DNA of 64,000 bases from Burkholderiales bacterium (GCA_036262035.1 DATAJS010000032.1:186001-250000); one strand, 5' to 3'. Positions 1-11,500 are shown, counted from the stretch's first letter. The notes: generated by a model from the letters alone, not told the origin. Made by a program: numbers and translations.

Positions 1-530
1 GTGCCCTTGCTGCACCAGACGCGGATGCGGGCGGTGTCGCCGGCAAAACTGTCCAGCTCGAGCGCGTGAATCGTGATCCGCCGCGGCTCGCGCACGATTT
101 CGGTGCCTGCTCGGGCGTATTCGTAGAGCGGCTTGCCCTGGTGCTTCAGTGCGCTGTACATCGGCGGGACCTGGACGATCTCGCCCCGAAACCGTGCCAG
201 CGCATTCAGGAGCCGCGGCTCGTCGAGGTCGACGGGTTTCGTCGAAACGACGTCCCCTTCGAGGTCCCCGGTCGTCGTCGTCACGCCGAACCGCACGTCG
301 GCGACGTACGCCTTGTCGGCGTCGAGCAGCGAGTGCGCGAACTTGGTCGCCTCGCCGAAAGCGAGCGGCAGGAGCCCGGTCGCCATCGGATCGAGCGTCC
401 CGGTGTGGCCGGCTTTGGCCGCGCCGAACAGGCGCTTGGCGCGGCTGACCGCACCCTGCGAGGTGATGCCGGGCGGCTTGTCGAGGAGGAGAACGCCGTC
501 GAGCTTGCGCCGCTCCTTCTTGGCGCTCAC
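1..530 (-). CDS. truB: tRNA pseudouridine(55) synthase TruB (3' end beyond window)
   Basis: TruB makes pseudouridine-55 in the T-loop of tRNAs. About 176 N-terminal residues are visible; the gene runs off the left edge of the window, so the C-terminal part is missing only for that reason. The catalytic block GHTGTLDPMATG lies at about residues 41-52, with the nucleophilic Asp at about 47, preceded by the usual DGVLLLDKPPG strand. The start is taken as GTG at 528-530, which overlaps the rbfA stop (GTGA), indicating translational coupling. Last visible gene of the rimP-nusA-infB-rbfA-truB operon. Confidence 0.95.
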   Translation of the reverse strand, partial: MSAKKERRKLDGVLLLDKPPGITSQGAVSRAKRLFGAAKAGHTGTLDPMATGLLPLAFGEATKFAHSLLDADKAYVADVRFGVTTTTGDLEGDVVSTKPVDLDEPRLLNALARFRGEIVQVPPMYSALKHQGKPLYEYARAGTEIVREPRRITIHALELDSFAGDTARIRVWCSKG

Positions 531-901
531 TTAGTCCTAGGCTTGGGATCGCTCGCGACCGCCTCGTCGATGAGGCGCGAGAGCTTCATGCCGCGCTCGA
601 CCGAGGCGTCGTACTTGAAGTCGAGCGTGGGCACGGTGCGAAGCTGCATGCGTTGCGCGAGCTGAGTGCGCAGGAACCCGGCCGCGCGTTTCAGGCCCTG
701 CGTCGTCTCGTCGACCTTGCTCGCGTCGCCGAGGATCGTGAAGAAGACCTTGGCGTGCGACTGGTCCTGGCTCACCTCGACGTCGGTGATCGTGATGAAG
801 CCGCTCACGCGCGGGTCCTTGAGCCCGGTGCGGATCACCTCCGCGAGCTCGCGCTGGATCTGCTCGGCGATGCGCCGGGTGCGCGGATAGTCTTTCGGCA
901 T
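527..901 (-). CDS. rbfA: 30S ribosome-binding factor RbfA
   Basis: RbfA is a small KH-fold factor needed for late 30S maturation and 16S rRNA 5'-end processing. The protein is 124 aa, normal for the family. It starts [19 protein letters not shown] and carries the family segment DPRVSGFITITDVEVSQD followed by AKVFFTILG. The ATG at 899-901 overlaps the infB stop (TAATG), so translation is probably coupled to infB. It lies between infB and truB, the standard order. Confidence 0.95.
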   Translation of the reverse strand: MPKDYPRTRRIAEQIQRELAEVIRTGLKDPRVSGFITITDVEVSQDQSHAKVFFTILGDASKVDETTQGLKRAAGFLRTQLAQRMQLRTVPTLDFKYDASVERGMKLSRLIDEAVASDPKPRTK

Positions 902-3510
902 TACAGCGTGCGCGCGACCTCCACGACCTCGTACACCTCGAGCTGGTCGCCGACCTTCAGGTCGTTGTAGCCCTTCAACCCCAGGCCGCACTCGAAGCCC
1001 GCCTTGACCTCGCGCACGTCGTCCTTGAAGCGCTTGAGCGAATCGAGCTCGCCGTCGTGGATGACCACGTTCTCGCGCAGCAGGCGGATCTTCGCCCCGC
1101 GCTTGATGAGGCCTTCGGTGACGTAGCAGCCGGCCACCGTGCCGACCTTGGAGATCTTGAACACCTGGCGGATCTCGACGAGGCCGAGCGTGTTCTCCTT
1201 GCGCTCCGGCGCGAGCATGCCGGACAGCGCCGCTTTCACCTCATCCACCGCTTCGTAGATGATGTTGTAGTAGCGGATGTCCACACCGGCCGACTCGGCG
1301 AGCTTCCTCGCCGCGGCGTCGGCGCGCGTGTTGAAGCCGATCACCACCGCCTTCGACGCGAGCGCGAGGTTGATGTCGGACTCGGTGATACCGCCCACGG
1401 CCGAGTGAACGATGTTCACTTTCACCTCGTCGGTCGAGAGCTTGCCGAGCGCGTGGGCGAGACCTTCGTACGAGCCCTGCACGTCCGCCTTGATGATCAG
1501 CGTCAGCGTGCGCTTCTCGCCTTCGCCCATCTGCTCGAACATGTTCTCGAGCTTCGCCGATTGCTGCTTGGCGAGCTTGACGTCGCGATACTTGCCCTGG
1601 CGGAAGAGCGCGATCTCGCGCGCCTTGCGCTCGTCGCCGAGCGCGATCACTTCCGCGCCCGCCGCGGGCACGTCGGAGAGACCGAGCACCTCGACCGGGA
1701 TCGAAGGACCGCCCGAGTCGATGGTCTTGCCGTTCTCGTCGAGCAGCGCGCGCACGCGGCCGAACACCGCGCCCGCCAGCAGCACGTCGCCGCGCTTGAG
1801 CGTGCCCGACTGAACGAGCACGGTCGCGACCGGGCCGCGTCCCTTGTCGAGGCGCGATTCGATGACGATCCCTTTCGCGAACGCTTCCTTCGGCGCCTGG
1901 AGCTCCAGCACTTCGGCCTGGAGCAGCACGCGCTCGAGCAGGTTGTCGATGCCCTGTCCGGTCTTCGCCGAGACCTGGACGAACTGGGTGTCGCCGCCCC
2001 ACTCTTCGGGAACGACTTCGCGCGACGCGAGCTCCTGCATGACGCGCTCGGGGTTCGCTTCGGGCTTGTCGATCTTGTTCAGCGCGACCACGATCGGCAC
2101 GTTGCCGGCCTTGGCGTGGGCGATCGCTTCCTCGGTCTGCGGCATCACGCCGTCGTCGGCGGCCACCACCAGGATGACCATGTCGGTCACTTTCGCGCCG
2201 CGCGCACGCATCGCGGTGAACGCTTCGTGGCCCGGCGTATCGAGGAAGGTGATCATGCCGCGCGGCGTGTTCACGTGGTACGCGCCGATGTGCTGCGTGA
2301 TACCGCCTGCTTCACCGCTCGCCACTTTAGTGGTGCGAATGAAGTCGAGCAGCGAAGTCTTGCCGTGGTCGACGTGACCCATGACGGTCACGACCGGCGC
2401 GCGCGGCTCGAGCTTGAGCTCGCCGTGTGCGACGTTCTCTTCGGCAAGGAAAGCATCGGGATCGTCGAGCTTGGCGCGGACCGCCTTGTGGCCCATCTCC
2501 TCGACGACGATCATCGCGGTGTCCTGGTCGAGGACCTGGTTGATCGTGACCATGCTGCCGAGCTTCATCATCTGCTTGATGACCTCGGCCGCCTTGACGC
2601 TCATCTTGTGGGCGAGGTCGGCGACGGTGATCGTCTCGGGAACGACGATGTCCTTGGTGATCGGCTCGGTCGGCGCGGCAAACCCGTGGGCCTGATCGCC
2701 GTCCTCGTGCGCACCGTGACGTCCGCCGCCGCGGCGTGCGCGCCAGCCCGACTGCCCGCCGGAATCGCCGCGCGTCTTGATCTGGCGGCGCTTGGCCGCC
2801 TCGTCGCGCCAGACCACCTGCTTGGCGGGCTTGGCGACTTTCTTCTTGTCCTTGTCGGCGGGCTTGGCGGTCGGCTTGTGCAGCGTGCCTTCGACCTTCG
2901 CTTCGGGCTGGGCGCCGGGCGCTGCAGCAACCGCCGTCGCGGCGGGCGCGGCTTCCGGCGCGGCCGGCGCGGCTTCGGGCGCGGGCGCAGCGGTCTTCGC
3001 TTCCGCCGCCGCCTTCGCCGCTTCTTCGGCGGCCTGCGCTTCGGCTATGGCTTCCTGCTTGCGGCGCTCGGCCTCGGCCTTGCGCTCGATGTCCGCCGCC
3101 TGGCGCGCGGCGAGCTCGGCGTGCTGCTTCGCTTCTGCTTCGCGCTTGGCGACCTGCTCGGCGTCGAGCACGACTTTGGGCTGTTCGACCGGCGCCTCGG
3201 GCTCGACCGCGTCGCGTTTGACGAGCACGCGCTTCTTGCGGACTTCGACCTGGATCGTCCGCGACTTGCCGGTGCTGTCGGACTTCTTGATCTCGGTCGT
3301 CTGCTTGCGCGTGAGCGTGATCTTCTGCTTCGACTCCTTCGCGCCGTGCTTCTGGCGCATGTAGTCGAGGAGCTGGGTCTTGTCTTTCTCGGTGAGCGCA
3401 GTGTCGGCGGTCAGCGCGCGAGCGACGCCCGCAGCCTGAAGCTGCTCGATCAGCAGCGCGGGCGGCAGCCCGAGCTCTTTAGCGAATTCCGTTACGTTGA
3501 TTTGCGCCAT
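901..3510 (-). CDS. infB: translation initiation factor IF-2
   Basis: IF-2 is the GTPase that delivers fMet-tRNA to the 30S subunit. The protein is 869 aa. An N-terminal IF2_N helical domain ([14 protein letters not shown]) is followed by a long charged, Ala/Pro-rich linker (about residues 100-260), a second IF2_N-like segment ([20 protein letters not shown]), and the GTPase domain. G1 is GHVDHGKT, G3 is DTPGHEA and G4 is NKID. Beta-barrel and C-terminal IF2 domains follow. ATG start at 3510; 66 bp separate it from nusA. Large open frames on the opposite strand here are GC-driven shadows. Confidence 0.97.
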   Translation of the reverse strand: MAQINVTEFAKELGLPPALLIEQLQAAGVARALTADTALTEKDKTQLLDYMRQKHGAKESKQKITLTRKQTTEIKKSDSTGKSRTIQVEVRKKRVLVKRDAVEPEAPVEQPKVVLDAEQVAKREAEAKQHAELAARQAADIERKAEAERRKQEAIAEAQAAEEAAKAAAEAKTAAPAPEAAPAAPEAAPAATAVAAAPGAQPEAKVEGTLHKPTAKPADKDKKKVAKPAKQVVWRDEAAKRRQIKTRGDSGGQSGWRARRGGGRHGAHEDGDQAHGFAAPTEPITKDIVVPETITVADLAHKMSVKAAEVIKQMMKLGSMVTINQVLDQDTAMIVVEEMGHKAVRAKLDDPDAFLAEENVAHGELKLEPRAPVVTVMGHVDHGKTSLLDFIRTTKVASGEAGGITQHIGAYHVNTPRGMITFLDTPGHEAFTAMRARGAKVTDMVILVVAADDGVMPQTEEAIAHAKAGNVPIVVALNKIDKPEANPERVMQELASREVVPEEWGGDTQFVQVSAKTGQGIDNLLERVLLQAEVLELQAPKEAFAKGIVIESRLDKGRGPVATVLVQSGTLKRGDVLLAGAVFGRVRALLDENGKTIDSGGPSIPVEVLGLSDVPAAGAEVIALGDERKAREIALFRQGKYRDVKLAKQQSAKLENMFEQMGEGEKRTLTLIIKADVQGSYEGLAHALGKLSTDEVKVNIVHSAVGGITESDINLALASKAVVIGFNTRADAAARKLAESAGVDIRYYNIIYEAVDEVKAALSGMLAPERKENTLGLVEIRQVFKISKVGTVAGCYVTEGLIKRGAKIRLLRENVVIHDGELDSLKRFKDDVREVKAGFECGLGLKGYNDLKVGDQLEVYEVVEVARTL

Positions 3511-3576
3511 CTAGTCTGTATGTACCCCGATATCTCTATTCGTCTATGTAGCGCCGCCAGGGCGCGTCGTAGCCCT

Positions 3577-5061
3577 TTACGCGTTGTTTTCCGCGAACCA
3601 CGGCGCGCGCGCCGACATGATCAGCGTCTTTGCACGATCGGCGTCGAGGCCGGTCAGCTCCACGAGATCGTCGGTGCCGAAATCGGCGAGGTCTTCCTGC
3701 GTGCCGACGCCCTTCGAGGCAAGCAGTCGCGCGGTATCGTTGTCCATGCCTTCGACCTTCATCAGGTCCTCGATGTCGTGCTCGACTTTTTCTTCCGAGG
3801 CGATCGCCTGCGTGAGCAGGGCGTTGCGCGCGCGGCTGCGCAACTCGTTCACGGTCGCCTCGTCGAACGCCTCGATCTCGAGCATCTCGTTGAGCGGCAC
3901 GTAAGCCACCTCCTCGAGCGTGGAGAAGCCTTCTTCCACCAGGATGCCCGCGACTTCCTCGTCGACGTCGAGCTTGTCCATGAAGATCGAGCGGATGCGG
4001 GTCGTCTCTTCCTCGCTCTTCTTCTCCGACTCCTCGAGCGTCATGATGTTGAGCTCCCAGCCGGTGAGCTCGGCGGCGAGACGCACGTTCTGGCCGTTAC
4101 GGCCGATCGCCTGCGCGAGGTTCTCTTCCTCGACGACGATATCCATGCTGTGCTTCTCTTCGTCGACGGTGATGCGGCTCACTTCGGCCGGCGCCAGCGC
4201 GTTGATCACGAACTGCGCCGGGTCCTGGTTCCACAGCACGATGTCCACGCGCTCGCCGGCGAGTTCCGACGTCACCGCCTGCACGCGCGAGCCGCGCATG
4301 CCGACGCAGGTGCCGATCGGGTCGATGCGCGCGTCCTTCGAGTGCACGGCGATCTTCGCGCGCGAGCCCGGGTCGCGGGCGGCGGCCTTGATCTCGAGCA
4401 GGCCGTCTTCCAGCTCCGGCACTTCGAGCTCGAAGAGCTTCACGATGAAATCGGGCTGGGTGCGCGACAGGATCAACTGCGGACCGCGCGCCTGACGGTC
4501 GATCTTCCAGATCAGCGCGCGCACGCGGTCTCCGACGCGCAGGTTCTCCTTGGGGATCATCTGGTCGCGCGGCAGCACCGATTCCAGGCGGCCGGATTCG
4601 ATCAGCGCGTTGCCGCGCTCCATGCGCTTGATGACGCCGGTGACCAGCGACTCCTTGCGCGCGAGAAAGTCGTTGAGGATCTGCTCGCGCTCGGCGTCGC
4701 GGATCTTCTGCAGGATGACCTGCTTGGCGGTCTGCGCGCCGATGCGGCCGACCTCGAAGCCTTCGAGCGGCTGCTCGATGTATTCGCCCATCTGGGCGTC
4801 GGCTTTTTCCTCGAGCGCTTCGCGCAGCATGTACTGGCGCGACGGCACCTCGAACTCTTCGTCCGGAACGATGAGCCAGCGGCGGAAGAACGAGAAATCA
4901 CCGCTCACGCGGTCGACGTGGGCGCGGATGTCGACATCTTCGGTGAAGCGCTTCTTGGAAGCCGACGCGAGCGCGAGCTCCAGCGCACCGAAAACGGTGT
5001 CTTTCTCGACGTTTTTCTCGCGGGCCAGCGCATCCACGAGTAACAATATTTCCCGGCTCAT
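3577..5061 (-). CDS. nusA: transcription termination/antitermination protein NusA
   Basis: NusA binds RNA polymerase and nascent RNA and modulates pausing, termination and antitermination. The protein is 494 aa, the long proteobacterial form. In order: N-terminal RNAP-binding domain ([20 protein letters not shown]), S1 domain, two KH domains ([18 protein letters not shown] and [18 protein letters not shown]), and two C-terminal acidic repeats of helix-hairpin-helix type. The ATG at 5061 is preferred over an in-frame GTG one codon earlier because AGGAG lies about 6 nt upstream of the ATG. Confidence 0.96.
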   Translation of the reverse strand: MSREILLLVDALAREKNVEKDTVFGALELALASASKKRFTEDVDIRAHVDRVSGDFSFFRRWLIVPDEEFEVPSRQYMLREALEEKADAQMGEYIEQPLEGFEVGRIGAQTAKQVILQKIRDAEREQILNDFLARKESLVTGVIKRMERGNALIESGRLESVLPRDQMIPKENLRVGDRVRALIWKIDRQARGPQLILSRTQPDFIVKLFELEVPELEDGLLEIKAAARDPGSRAKIAVHSKDARIDPIGTCVGMRGSRVQAVTSELAGERVDIVLWNQDPAQFVINALAPAEVSRITVDEEKHSMDIVVEEENLAQAIGRNGQNVRLAAELTGWELNIMTLEESEKKSEEETTRIRSIFMDKLDVDEEVAGILVEEGFSTLEEVAYVPLNEMLEIEAFDEATVNELRSRARNALLTQAIASEEKVEHDIEDLMKVEGMDNDTARLLASKGVGTQEDLADFGTDDLVELTGLDADRAKTLIMSARAPWFAENNA

Positions 5062-5077
5062 CACGGCTCCTAAGTTC

Positions 5078-5512
5078 TCAAATTGCAGGCACCAGGCGCG
5101 CCTTGTCGAGGTTCGCGAGATCGAGCTCGACGACCTTCCCGTCCACTTCGATCTCGACCTTCCCGGCGTGCGTCTCCCGCAACACCCCTACGAAATTCCT
5201 TTGCCCTTCGACCGGCACGCGCACCTTGATGCGCGCCTTCTGGCCGGCGAAACGCACGAAATCCTGTTCCTTTTTCAACGCACGGTCGAGACCCGGCGAG
5301 GAGATCTCGAGCCGGTCGTAATCGATGTCCTCGACCGCGAAAAGGCGGCTCAGATGATTGCTGACGGCCGCGCAGTCATCGACGTTGATGCCTTCGGGCT
5401 TGTCGATGAAGACGCGCAAGAGCTTGCCCTTGCCCGAGCGCTCGAAATCGACGAGCTCGTAGCCCATGCCATGGAGCGTCGATTCCAGTAGTCGAGCAAG
5501 GTCCGTCGCCAT
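5078..5512 (-). CDS. rimP: ribosome maturation factor RimP
   Basis: RimP assists 30S subunit assembly and is the usual first gene of the nusA operon. The protein is 144 aa from the ATG at 5510-5512 ([20 protein letters not shown]), a typical length. The core motif [14 protein letters not shown] and the C-terminal Sm-like beta domain ([25 protein letters not shown]) are clear. An in-frame extension to 5554 adds residues not found in the family, so the shorter start is chosen. It is transcribed divergently from lexA. Confidence 0.93.
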   Translation of the reverse strand: MATDLARLLESTLHGMGYELVDFERSGKGKLLRVFIDKPEGINVDDCAAVSNHLSRLFAVEDIDYDRLEISSPGLDRALKKEQDFVRFAGQKARIKVRVPVEGQRNFVGVLRETHAGKVEIEVDGKVVELDLANLDKARLVPAI

Positions 5513-5599
5513 CAGTGCAAATTTTTCCGCGCTACAAACAAAAAATGGGCTCACAGCCCATCGTTTCCACAGAGCATTGAAGTGTAACAGGAAAATCGA

Positions 5600-5722
5600 T
5601 AGGAGAGAAGAGATAGGAGAGAGGAGAACGGTATCGCGAGCCCCTGCAATGGCCGCTGTTGCCGCACTGCGGGCGGCGTGCGCGCCCTTGACTCTCCCAT
5701 CTCCTCCCTCCTTTTTCCTCTC
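5600..5722. repeat. purine/pyrimidine imperfect inverted repeat between rimP and lexA
   Basis: A purine-only left arm at about 5600-5629 (short units of the type AGGAGAGA) faces a pyrimidine-rich right arm at about 5691-5722 (TCTCC/CTCCT units), with roughly 60 nt between. The arms can pair imperfectly. The same design recurs at three other gene boundaries in this window (11765-11903, 13188-13266, 23292-23427). This is the least regular of the four. Confidence 0.5.
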
Positions 5723-5745
5723 CGGCGCTTGCGAAGCACCCCAAC

Positions 5746-5761
5746 CTGTATATACTTACAG
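5746..5761 (+). promoter_or_regulatory. LexA (SOS) box
   Basis: CTGTATATACTTACAG is a perfect CTGT-N8-ACAG palindrome of the canonical proteobacterial LexA operator class. It ends 18 nt before the lexA ATG and overlaps the likely promoter/leader. It would make lexA-imuA-imuB-dnaE2 autoregulated and DNA-damage inducible. Confidence 0.9.
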
Positions 5762-5779
5762 GAAAAGGAGCCCGCCCCC

Positions 5780-6382
5780 ATGGACACGCTGACCCCACGC
5801 CAGGCCCAGATCCTCAAGCTGATCGAGGAATACACCGAGCAGTCGGGCTATCCGCCCACGCGCAGCGAGATCTGCGAGGCCATGGGCTTCAAGTCGCCCA
5901 ATGCCGCCGAGGAGCACCTCCGGGCGCTCGCGCGCAAAGGCGTGATCGACATGATCCCCGGCGCCTCCCGCGGCATCCGGCTCAAGCACGAGCCCGGGCT
6001 GCCGGTCATCGGCCGCGTCGCCGCCGGCTCGCCCATCCTCGCGGCCGAGCACATCGAAGGCCGTTACCAGCTCGATTCGTCGCTGTTCAACCCCTCGGCC
6101 GATTACCTGCTCAAGGTCCGGGGCTTAAGCATGCGCGACGCCGGCATCCTCGACGGCGACCTGCTGGCCGTGCACAAGACCATCGATTTCCGCTCCGGCC
6201 AGATCGTCGTCGCCCGCATCGAAGACGAGGTCACGGTCAAGCGCATCCGCCGCAACCGCTCGTTCGTCGAGCTCATTCCCGAGAACCCCGATTTCGAGAC
6301 CCGCGTCGTCGATCCGCGGCGCGACCATCTCACGATCGAAGGCATCGCGGTCGGCGTCATCCGCAACGGCCGGAGCCTGTAA
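5780..6382 (+). CDS. lexA: SOS repressor LexA
   Basis: LexA represses SOS genes and self-cleaves on RecA-ssDNA filaments. The protein is 200 aa from ATG 5780, preceded by AAAGGAG. The N-terminal winged helix-turn-helix ([18 protein letters not shown]) is followed by the S24 latent protease domain: cleavage bond Ala82-Gly83 ([11 protein letters not shown]), nucleophile Ser117 (GLSMRDAG) and Lys154 (EVTVKRI). It heads the imuA-imuB-dnaE2 operon; its TAA directly abuts the imuA ATG. Confidence 0.97.
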   Translation: MDTLTPRQAQILKLIEEYTEQSGYPPTRSEICEAMGFKSPNAAEEHLRALARKGVIDMIPGASRGIRLKHEPGLPVIGRVAAGSPILAAEHIEGRYQLDSSLFNPSADYLLKVRGLSMRDAGILDGDLLAVHKTIDFRSGQIVVARIEDEVTVKRIRRNRSFVELIPENPDFETRVVDPRRDHLTIEGIAVGVIRNGRSL

Positions 6383-7075
6383 ATGGGATCACTGGACGCA
6401 GTTCTCAACCACCCTGCCGTCTGGCGCGGCAGCGAATGCGCGCGCGTCGCGCCCGGTGTCTCGACCGGTTTCGCCGAGCTCGACGCCCACCTCCCCGGCA
6501 GCGGCTGGCCGATCGGCGCGATCACCGAGATCTATGCGGAACGTCCCGGCGTCGGCGAAGTGAAGCTCACGGTGCCCGCGGCCGCGAAGCTCACGCAGGC
6601 CGGACGCTGGGTGACGGTCATCGCGCCGCCGCACGTGCCGTACGCGCCGGCGCTCGCCGAGCACGGCGTCGCGCTCGAGCGCCTGCTGCTGATCAAACCC
6701 GGCGCGGCCGAGGACAATCTCTGGGCGGGCGAGCAGGCTTTGCGCGCGTCGTGCTGCGGCGCCGTGCTGCTGTGGCAGGACCACGTCCACGAGCGCGCGC
6801 TGCGCAGGCTTCAGCTCGCCGCGGAGGCCGCGTCGACTTCGCTCATCCTCTTTCGCTCGGCGCGCGTCGCGCCCGCCTCGCCTGCCGCGCTGCGGCTGCA
6901 CGTCTCGCGTGCCGAAGGCCGCACCGTCGTGCGCATATTGAAGCGCCGCGGCGGCGGGCTGCCGCCGCCGGTCGTGCTCGACCTGCACGCTTTTACCGGC
7001 CGGCCGCTGTCGAGGCTGAAGCGCCCGCTGCCGCCGCGCGTCGTGCGGCAGCCGCTGCAAGCCGCGCTGGCCTGA
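6383..7075 (+). CDS. imuA: translesion mutasome accessory protein ImuA (SulA/RecA-like)
   Basis: ImuA is the RecA-fold accessory factor of the ImuA-ImuB-DnaE2 mutasome. The protein is 230 aa. It has the family start region (TGFAELDAHLPGSGWPIGAI) and a P-loop position that has lost the canonical GKT (ERPGVGEVKL), so ATP binding is doubtful, as is common in the family. The ATG immediately follows the lexA stop, implying co-transcription. The annotation rests on the motif plus its place between lexA and imuB. Confidence 0.88.
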   Translation: MGSLDAVLNHPAVWRGSECARVAPGVSTGFAELDAHLPGSGWPIGAITEIYAERPGVGEVKLTVPAAAKLTQAGRWVTVIAPPHVPYAPALAEHGVALERLLLIKPGAAEDNLWAGEQALRASCCGAVLLWQDHVHERALRRLQLAAEAASTSLILFRSARVAPASPAALRLHVSRAEGRTVVRILKRRGGGLPPPVVLDLHAFTGRPLSRLKRPLPPRVVRQPLQAALA

Positions 7076-7109
7076 TCGATCGTCGTCACGCCGCTTCGGA
7101 ACGTGAGCG

Positions 7110-8558
7110 ATGCTGTGGCTCGCGCTGCACTTCCCTTCCCTGCCCCTGCAGGTCTACACGCGCGCCATACGTAACGCCGGCGGCGCCGCGCCGCTCGCGG
7201 TCGTCGGCACGCAGGGCTCGCAGTCGTTCATCGTCGGCTGCAATGACGCGGCGAGAAGACGCGGCGTAAAAGCCGGGATGCCGCCCGCCGCGGCGTCCGC
7301 GCTCGCGTGCGATCTTCGGCTCGTGCCGCGAGACTTCGCCGCCGAAGAAACCACGCTCGAGCGCATCGCTGCGTGGGCGATCCAGTTCACGCCCGCGGTG
7401 CACATCGCACCGCCGTGCACGTTGCTGCTCGAGATCGCGGGGTCGCTGACGCTGTTCGGCGGATTGAAAGCGCTGTGGAACATCGCTGCCGAGGGCTTGC
7501 GCGCCCTCGGGTACACCGCGCGCATCGCGTGCGCGCCCACGCCGCTCGCGGCGCAGTGGTTCGCACGCGCGGGCCTCCCGGTGCATCTGCGTCATGCCGA
7601 CGCACTGCGTGTGAGCCTGCCCAGTCTTCCCGTCGACGCGATGGACCTCGCAGCGGATGCGCTCGCGCTCTTACAGAACGTCGGGGCGAAGACCGTCGGT
7701 GACGTCATCGCGCTGCCGCGCGACGGCATCGCGCGCCGGCTCGGCCAGCGCGTGCTCGACGATCTCGACCGCGCATACGGCGCATTGCCCGACCCGCGCA
7801 CGTACCACACGCCGCCTTCGGTCTTCAAGGCCGAGCAGCCGCTGCCTGCGCCCGCGCACGACGCGGGCATGCTGCTCTTCGCGGCGCGGCGCATGCTCGT
7901 CGAGCTGTGCGGCTATCTCACCGCGACTGCGAGCGGCGCGCAGCGGCTCACGTTTTCTTTCGAGCACCACAAGCGCGAGCCGACGCGCGTCACGCTCTCG
8001 CTGGTCGCGGCGACGCGCGACGCCGAGCACCTGACGAACGTGCTGCGCGAGCGCCTCGAGCGCACCGAGCTCGCCGCGCCCGCGACCGCGATTCAGCTTT
8101 CGAGCGAGATCCTGCTGCCGCTCGCCTCGAGCAATCTCTCGCTCATTCCCGACGCCGGACAGAACGAGGAAGCCGCCGCACACCTCATCGAGAAGCTTCG
8201 CGCACGCCTCGGCGACGACGCGGTGCTGGGACTCACGCGCCACGCCGACCACCGGCCCGAACGCGCGTGGCGCTATACCGAACCCGGCAGCCGCGACGCC
8301 AAGCTCGGCGACATCCGTTCGCGGCCGCTGTGGCTGCTCGCGCAACCTCGGCCTTTGAGCGAGATCGACAATGCGCCGTGCTACGAAGGCCGGCTCTCGC
8401 TCCTCGCGGGCCCCGAGCGCATCGAATCGGGGTGGTGGGACGGTAACGACGTCATGCGCGATTACTTCGTCGCGGCGAATCCTGTCGAAGCGATGCTGTG
8501 GATCTATCGCGAGCACGGCAAAGCCGGCCGCTGGTTCCTCCATGGTTTTTTTGCGTGA
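7110..8558 (+). CDS. imuB: Y-family polymerase-like protein ImuB
   Basis: ImuB is a catalytically inactive Y-family (DinB/UmuC-like) protein that bridges DnaE2 to the beta clamp during mutagenic lesion bypass. The protein is 482 aa. The N-terminal MLWLALHFPSLPLQVYTRA corresponds to the Y-family palm, but the acidic metal ligands (DxD/SxDE) are absent. The HhH region (LALLQNVGAKTVGDVIALP) and little-finger domain follow. The stop overlaps the dnaE2 start (GTGA), a sign of translational coupling. Confidence 0.93.
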   Translation: MLWLALHFPSLPLQVYTRAIRNAGGAAPLAVVGTQGSQSFIVGCNDAARRRGVKAGMPPAAASALACDLRLVPRDFAAEETTLERIAAWAIQFTPAVHIAPPCTLLLEIAGSLTLFGGLKALWNIAAEGLRALGYTARIACAPTPLAAQWFARAGLPVHLRHADALRVSLPSLPVDAMDLAADALALLQNVGAKTVGDVIALPRDGIARRLGQRVLDDLDRAYGALPDPRTYHTPPSVFKAEQPLPAPAHDAGMLLFAARRMLVELCGYLTATASGAQRLTFSFEHHKREPTRVTLSLVAATRDAEHLTNVLRERLERTELAAPATAIQLSSEILLPLASSNLSLIPDAGQNEEAAAHLIEKLRARLGDDAVLGLTRHADHRPERAWRYTEPGSRDAKLGDIRSRPLWLLAQPRPLSEIDNAPCYEGRLSLLAGPERIESGWWDGNDVMRDYFVAANPVEAMLWIYREHGKAGRWFLHGFFA

Positions 8559-11500
8559 ACGATTCGCAAGCCGGCTCGCTCCCAGCCTACGCGGAGCTGC
8601 ACTGCCTCACCAACTTCTCGTTCCTGCGGGGTGCCTCGAGCGCCGAGGAGCTCGTCGCCCGCGCGCACGCGCTGGACTACAGAGCGCTTGCGATCACCGA
8701 TGAGTGCTCGGTGGCAGGCGTAGTGCGTGCGCATGTCGCGGTGAAAGAGCTCACGGCAAAGAAGCTCCCGACGAACGAGTCGAAGAAACACAAGCTGAAG
8801 CTGATCGTCGGCACCGAGATCACGCTCACGAACAACCTGAAGCTGGTTTTGCTCGCGACCGATCGCAAAGGCTACGGCAGGATGTGTGCGCTGATCACCC
8901 TCGCGCGTACGCGCACACCCAAAGGGCAATATCGCCTCGAACCCGAAGATCTGGACGACGGTATCCCGGGATGTCTCGCGCTGCTCGTACCCGGCGCCGA
9001 GCCGAGCATCGATCATGCGAGGTTCGTCGCCCACCGCTTCGCCGGGCGTGCGTGGATCGCTGCCGAGCTCTGCTATGGATCGAACGACGGAGCGCGGCTG
9101 CGCAGCCTGCGCGAGCTCGGTAAACAGAGCGGCCTTGCGGTCGTCGCAGCCGGCGACGTCCATATGCACGTGCGCTCCCGGCGCCCGCTGCAGGACGTCC
9201 TGACGGCGATCCGGCTCGGTGTAACCGTCGATAAAGCCGGCGAAGCGCTGCATCCGAATGCCGAACGCCACTTGCGGCGCTTGTCGCATATCGCCAAGAA
9301 ATATCCCGAAGACGATCTCCTGGCAGAAACGATTCGTATTGCGGAGCGCTGCCGGTTCGATCTCGGCGAGCTCAAATACGAATATCCCGCCGAGCTGGTT
9401 CCCGAAGGGCATACCGCATCGAGCTATCTGCGAGAGCTCACCGAAGCGGGTCTGCAGCATCGCTTTCCGGACGGTCCTACACCGGAGATCAAGGCGCTCG
9501 TCGAGCGCGAGCTCGCGCTGATCGAGGATCTCAAGTACGAGCATTTCTTTCTGACCGTGCACGACATCGCGCGCGAGGCGAGAGCCCGGAACATCCTGTA
9601 TCAGGGCCGTGGATCCGCTGCGAATTCTGCGGTGTGTTACTGCCTGCGCATCACCGCGATCGATCCGGCGAGACAGCACGGCCTCTTCGAGCGCTTTCTT
9701 TCCCGCGAGCGTGACGAACCACCCGACATCGACGTCGACTTCGAGCACCAGCGGCGCGAAGAGATCATCCAGTACGTCTACGACAAGTACGGACGCCATC
9801 GCGCAGCGATCGCGGCGACCGTGATCTGCTACAGGCCGCGCAGCGCGTTACGCGACGTCGGGAAGGCGCTCGGCCTCGACACGGCACAGATCGCCGCGCT
9901 GACGCGGTCGATGGCATGGTGGGATAACCGCAGTGCGATTCCGATGCGGTTGCGCGAGGCGGGCTTCGATCCCGACAGCCTCGTCGTGCAGCATCTGGTA
10001 GAGCTGGTGACCACGCTCATCGGATTTCCGCGCCATCTGTCGCAGCACGTCGGCGGCTTCGTGATCTCGCGCGGACCGCTCGCGGAGCTCGTGCCGGTCG
10101 AGAACGCGGCAATGGCCGAGCGCAGCGTGATCCAGTGGGACAAGGACGACCTCGAAGCGCTCGGCTTATTGAAGGTCGACGTGCTCGCGCTCGGCATGCT
10201 GTCGGTGATCCGCCGCGCGCTCGAATTCATCGCGCCCGATCGCCCTCCGGCCGACACGATGCCCGAGATCGTCGATCGCGCCGACGATCCGAAGGTCTTC
10301 GAGATGATCCGGCACGCCGACACGATCGGCGTGTTCCAGATCGAATCGCGCGCCCAGATGTCGATGCTGCCGCGGCTCAAGCCCGTGGAGTTCTACGACC
10401 TCGTGATCGAGATCGCGATCGTGCGGCCCGGCCCGATACAGGGCGGCATGGTGCATCCGTACCTCAAGAGGAAGCAGGGCCTGGAGCCGGTGACCTATCC
10501 GTCCGAAGCGGTGAAGAAAGTGCTCGAGCGCACGCTCGGCGTGCCGATCTTCCAGGAGCAGGTGATGCAGCTCGCGATGGTCGCCGCCGGCTTCACGGCG
10601 GGAGAAGCCGATCAGCTTCGGCGTGCGATGGCGGCATGGAAGCGCAAAGGCGGCCTGGAGCCCTTCGAGCAGAAGCTGCGCACCGGCATGACCGAAAGGG
10701 GCTACAGCGAAGAGTTCGCGGCAAACATCTTTCGCCAGATCTGCGGCTTCGGCGAATACGGCTTCCCCGAATCGCACTCGGCGAGCTTCGCGCTGCTCGC
10801 GTACGTCTCGGCGTGGATCAAGTATTACGAGCCCGCAGCTTTCCTCGCCGCGCTGCTCAACAGCCAGCCGATGGGTTTCTACTCGCCTTCGGTGCTGGTG
10901 CAGGACGCGCAGCGCCACGGCGTCGAAGTGCGGGCGGTCGATGTCACTCAAAGCGATTTCGACTGCGCGCTCGAAAAAGGAAAGGAGGTCTCGGAGGAAA
11001 ACCCTGGTTTTCCTCCGAGGCGTTCACCGGGTGCGCGACCATCCGCAGTCCGATTAGGACTGCGGATGGTCAAAGGGCTTCGCGCCGAAGGCGCGAAGCG
11101 CATCGAAGCCGCTCGAGGGGAACGGCCGTTCAGCGACGTGCAGGACCTCGCCCGCCGCGCCGCGCTCAATCGCCGCGACCTCGCCAACCTCGCCCAGGCC
11201 GGCGCGCTGCAGCGCCTCGCGGGCCACCGGCGCAACGCGCACTGGCTGGTCGCGGGCGCCGGTGCGATGCCCGAGCTGCTGGCGAATGCGCCGGTGCAGG
11301 AGACGCTGCCTTTCCTCGAAGCGCCGAAGGAAGCCGAGGAGATCGTCGCCGATTACCGCAGCCTCGGTCTCACGCTCGGCCGCCATCCGCTCGCGCTGCT
11401 GCGCAAGCGATTCACACGCATGCGGCTGTCGACCGCGAAGGAATTAAGAGCGATGAAGAACGGCAAGCCCGTTCGCACCGCCGGCATCGTCACGTGCCGC

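Noticed and set aside
1057-5043. Very long open frame (1328 codons) on the plus strand
   Set aside because: It is antisense to infB and nusA, rich in His/Arg/Asp/Leu as expected for GC-rich complement frames, with no domain.
10990-11099. Frameshift or assembly error in dnaE2
   Set aside because: The frame is open across the hairpins and the family motifs resume in the same frame.
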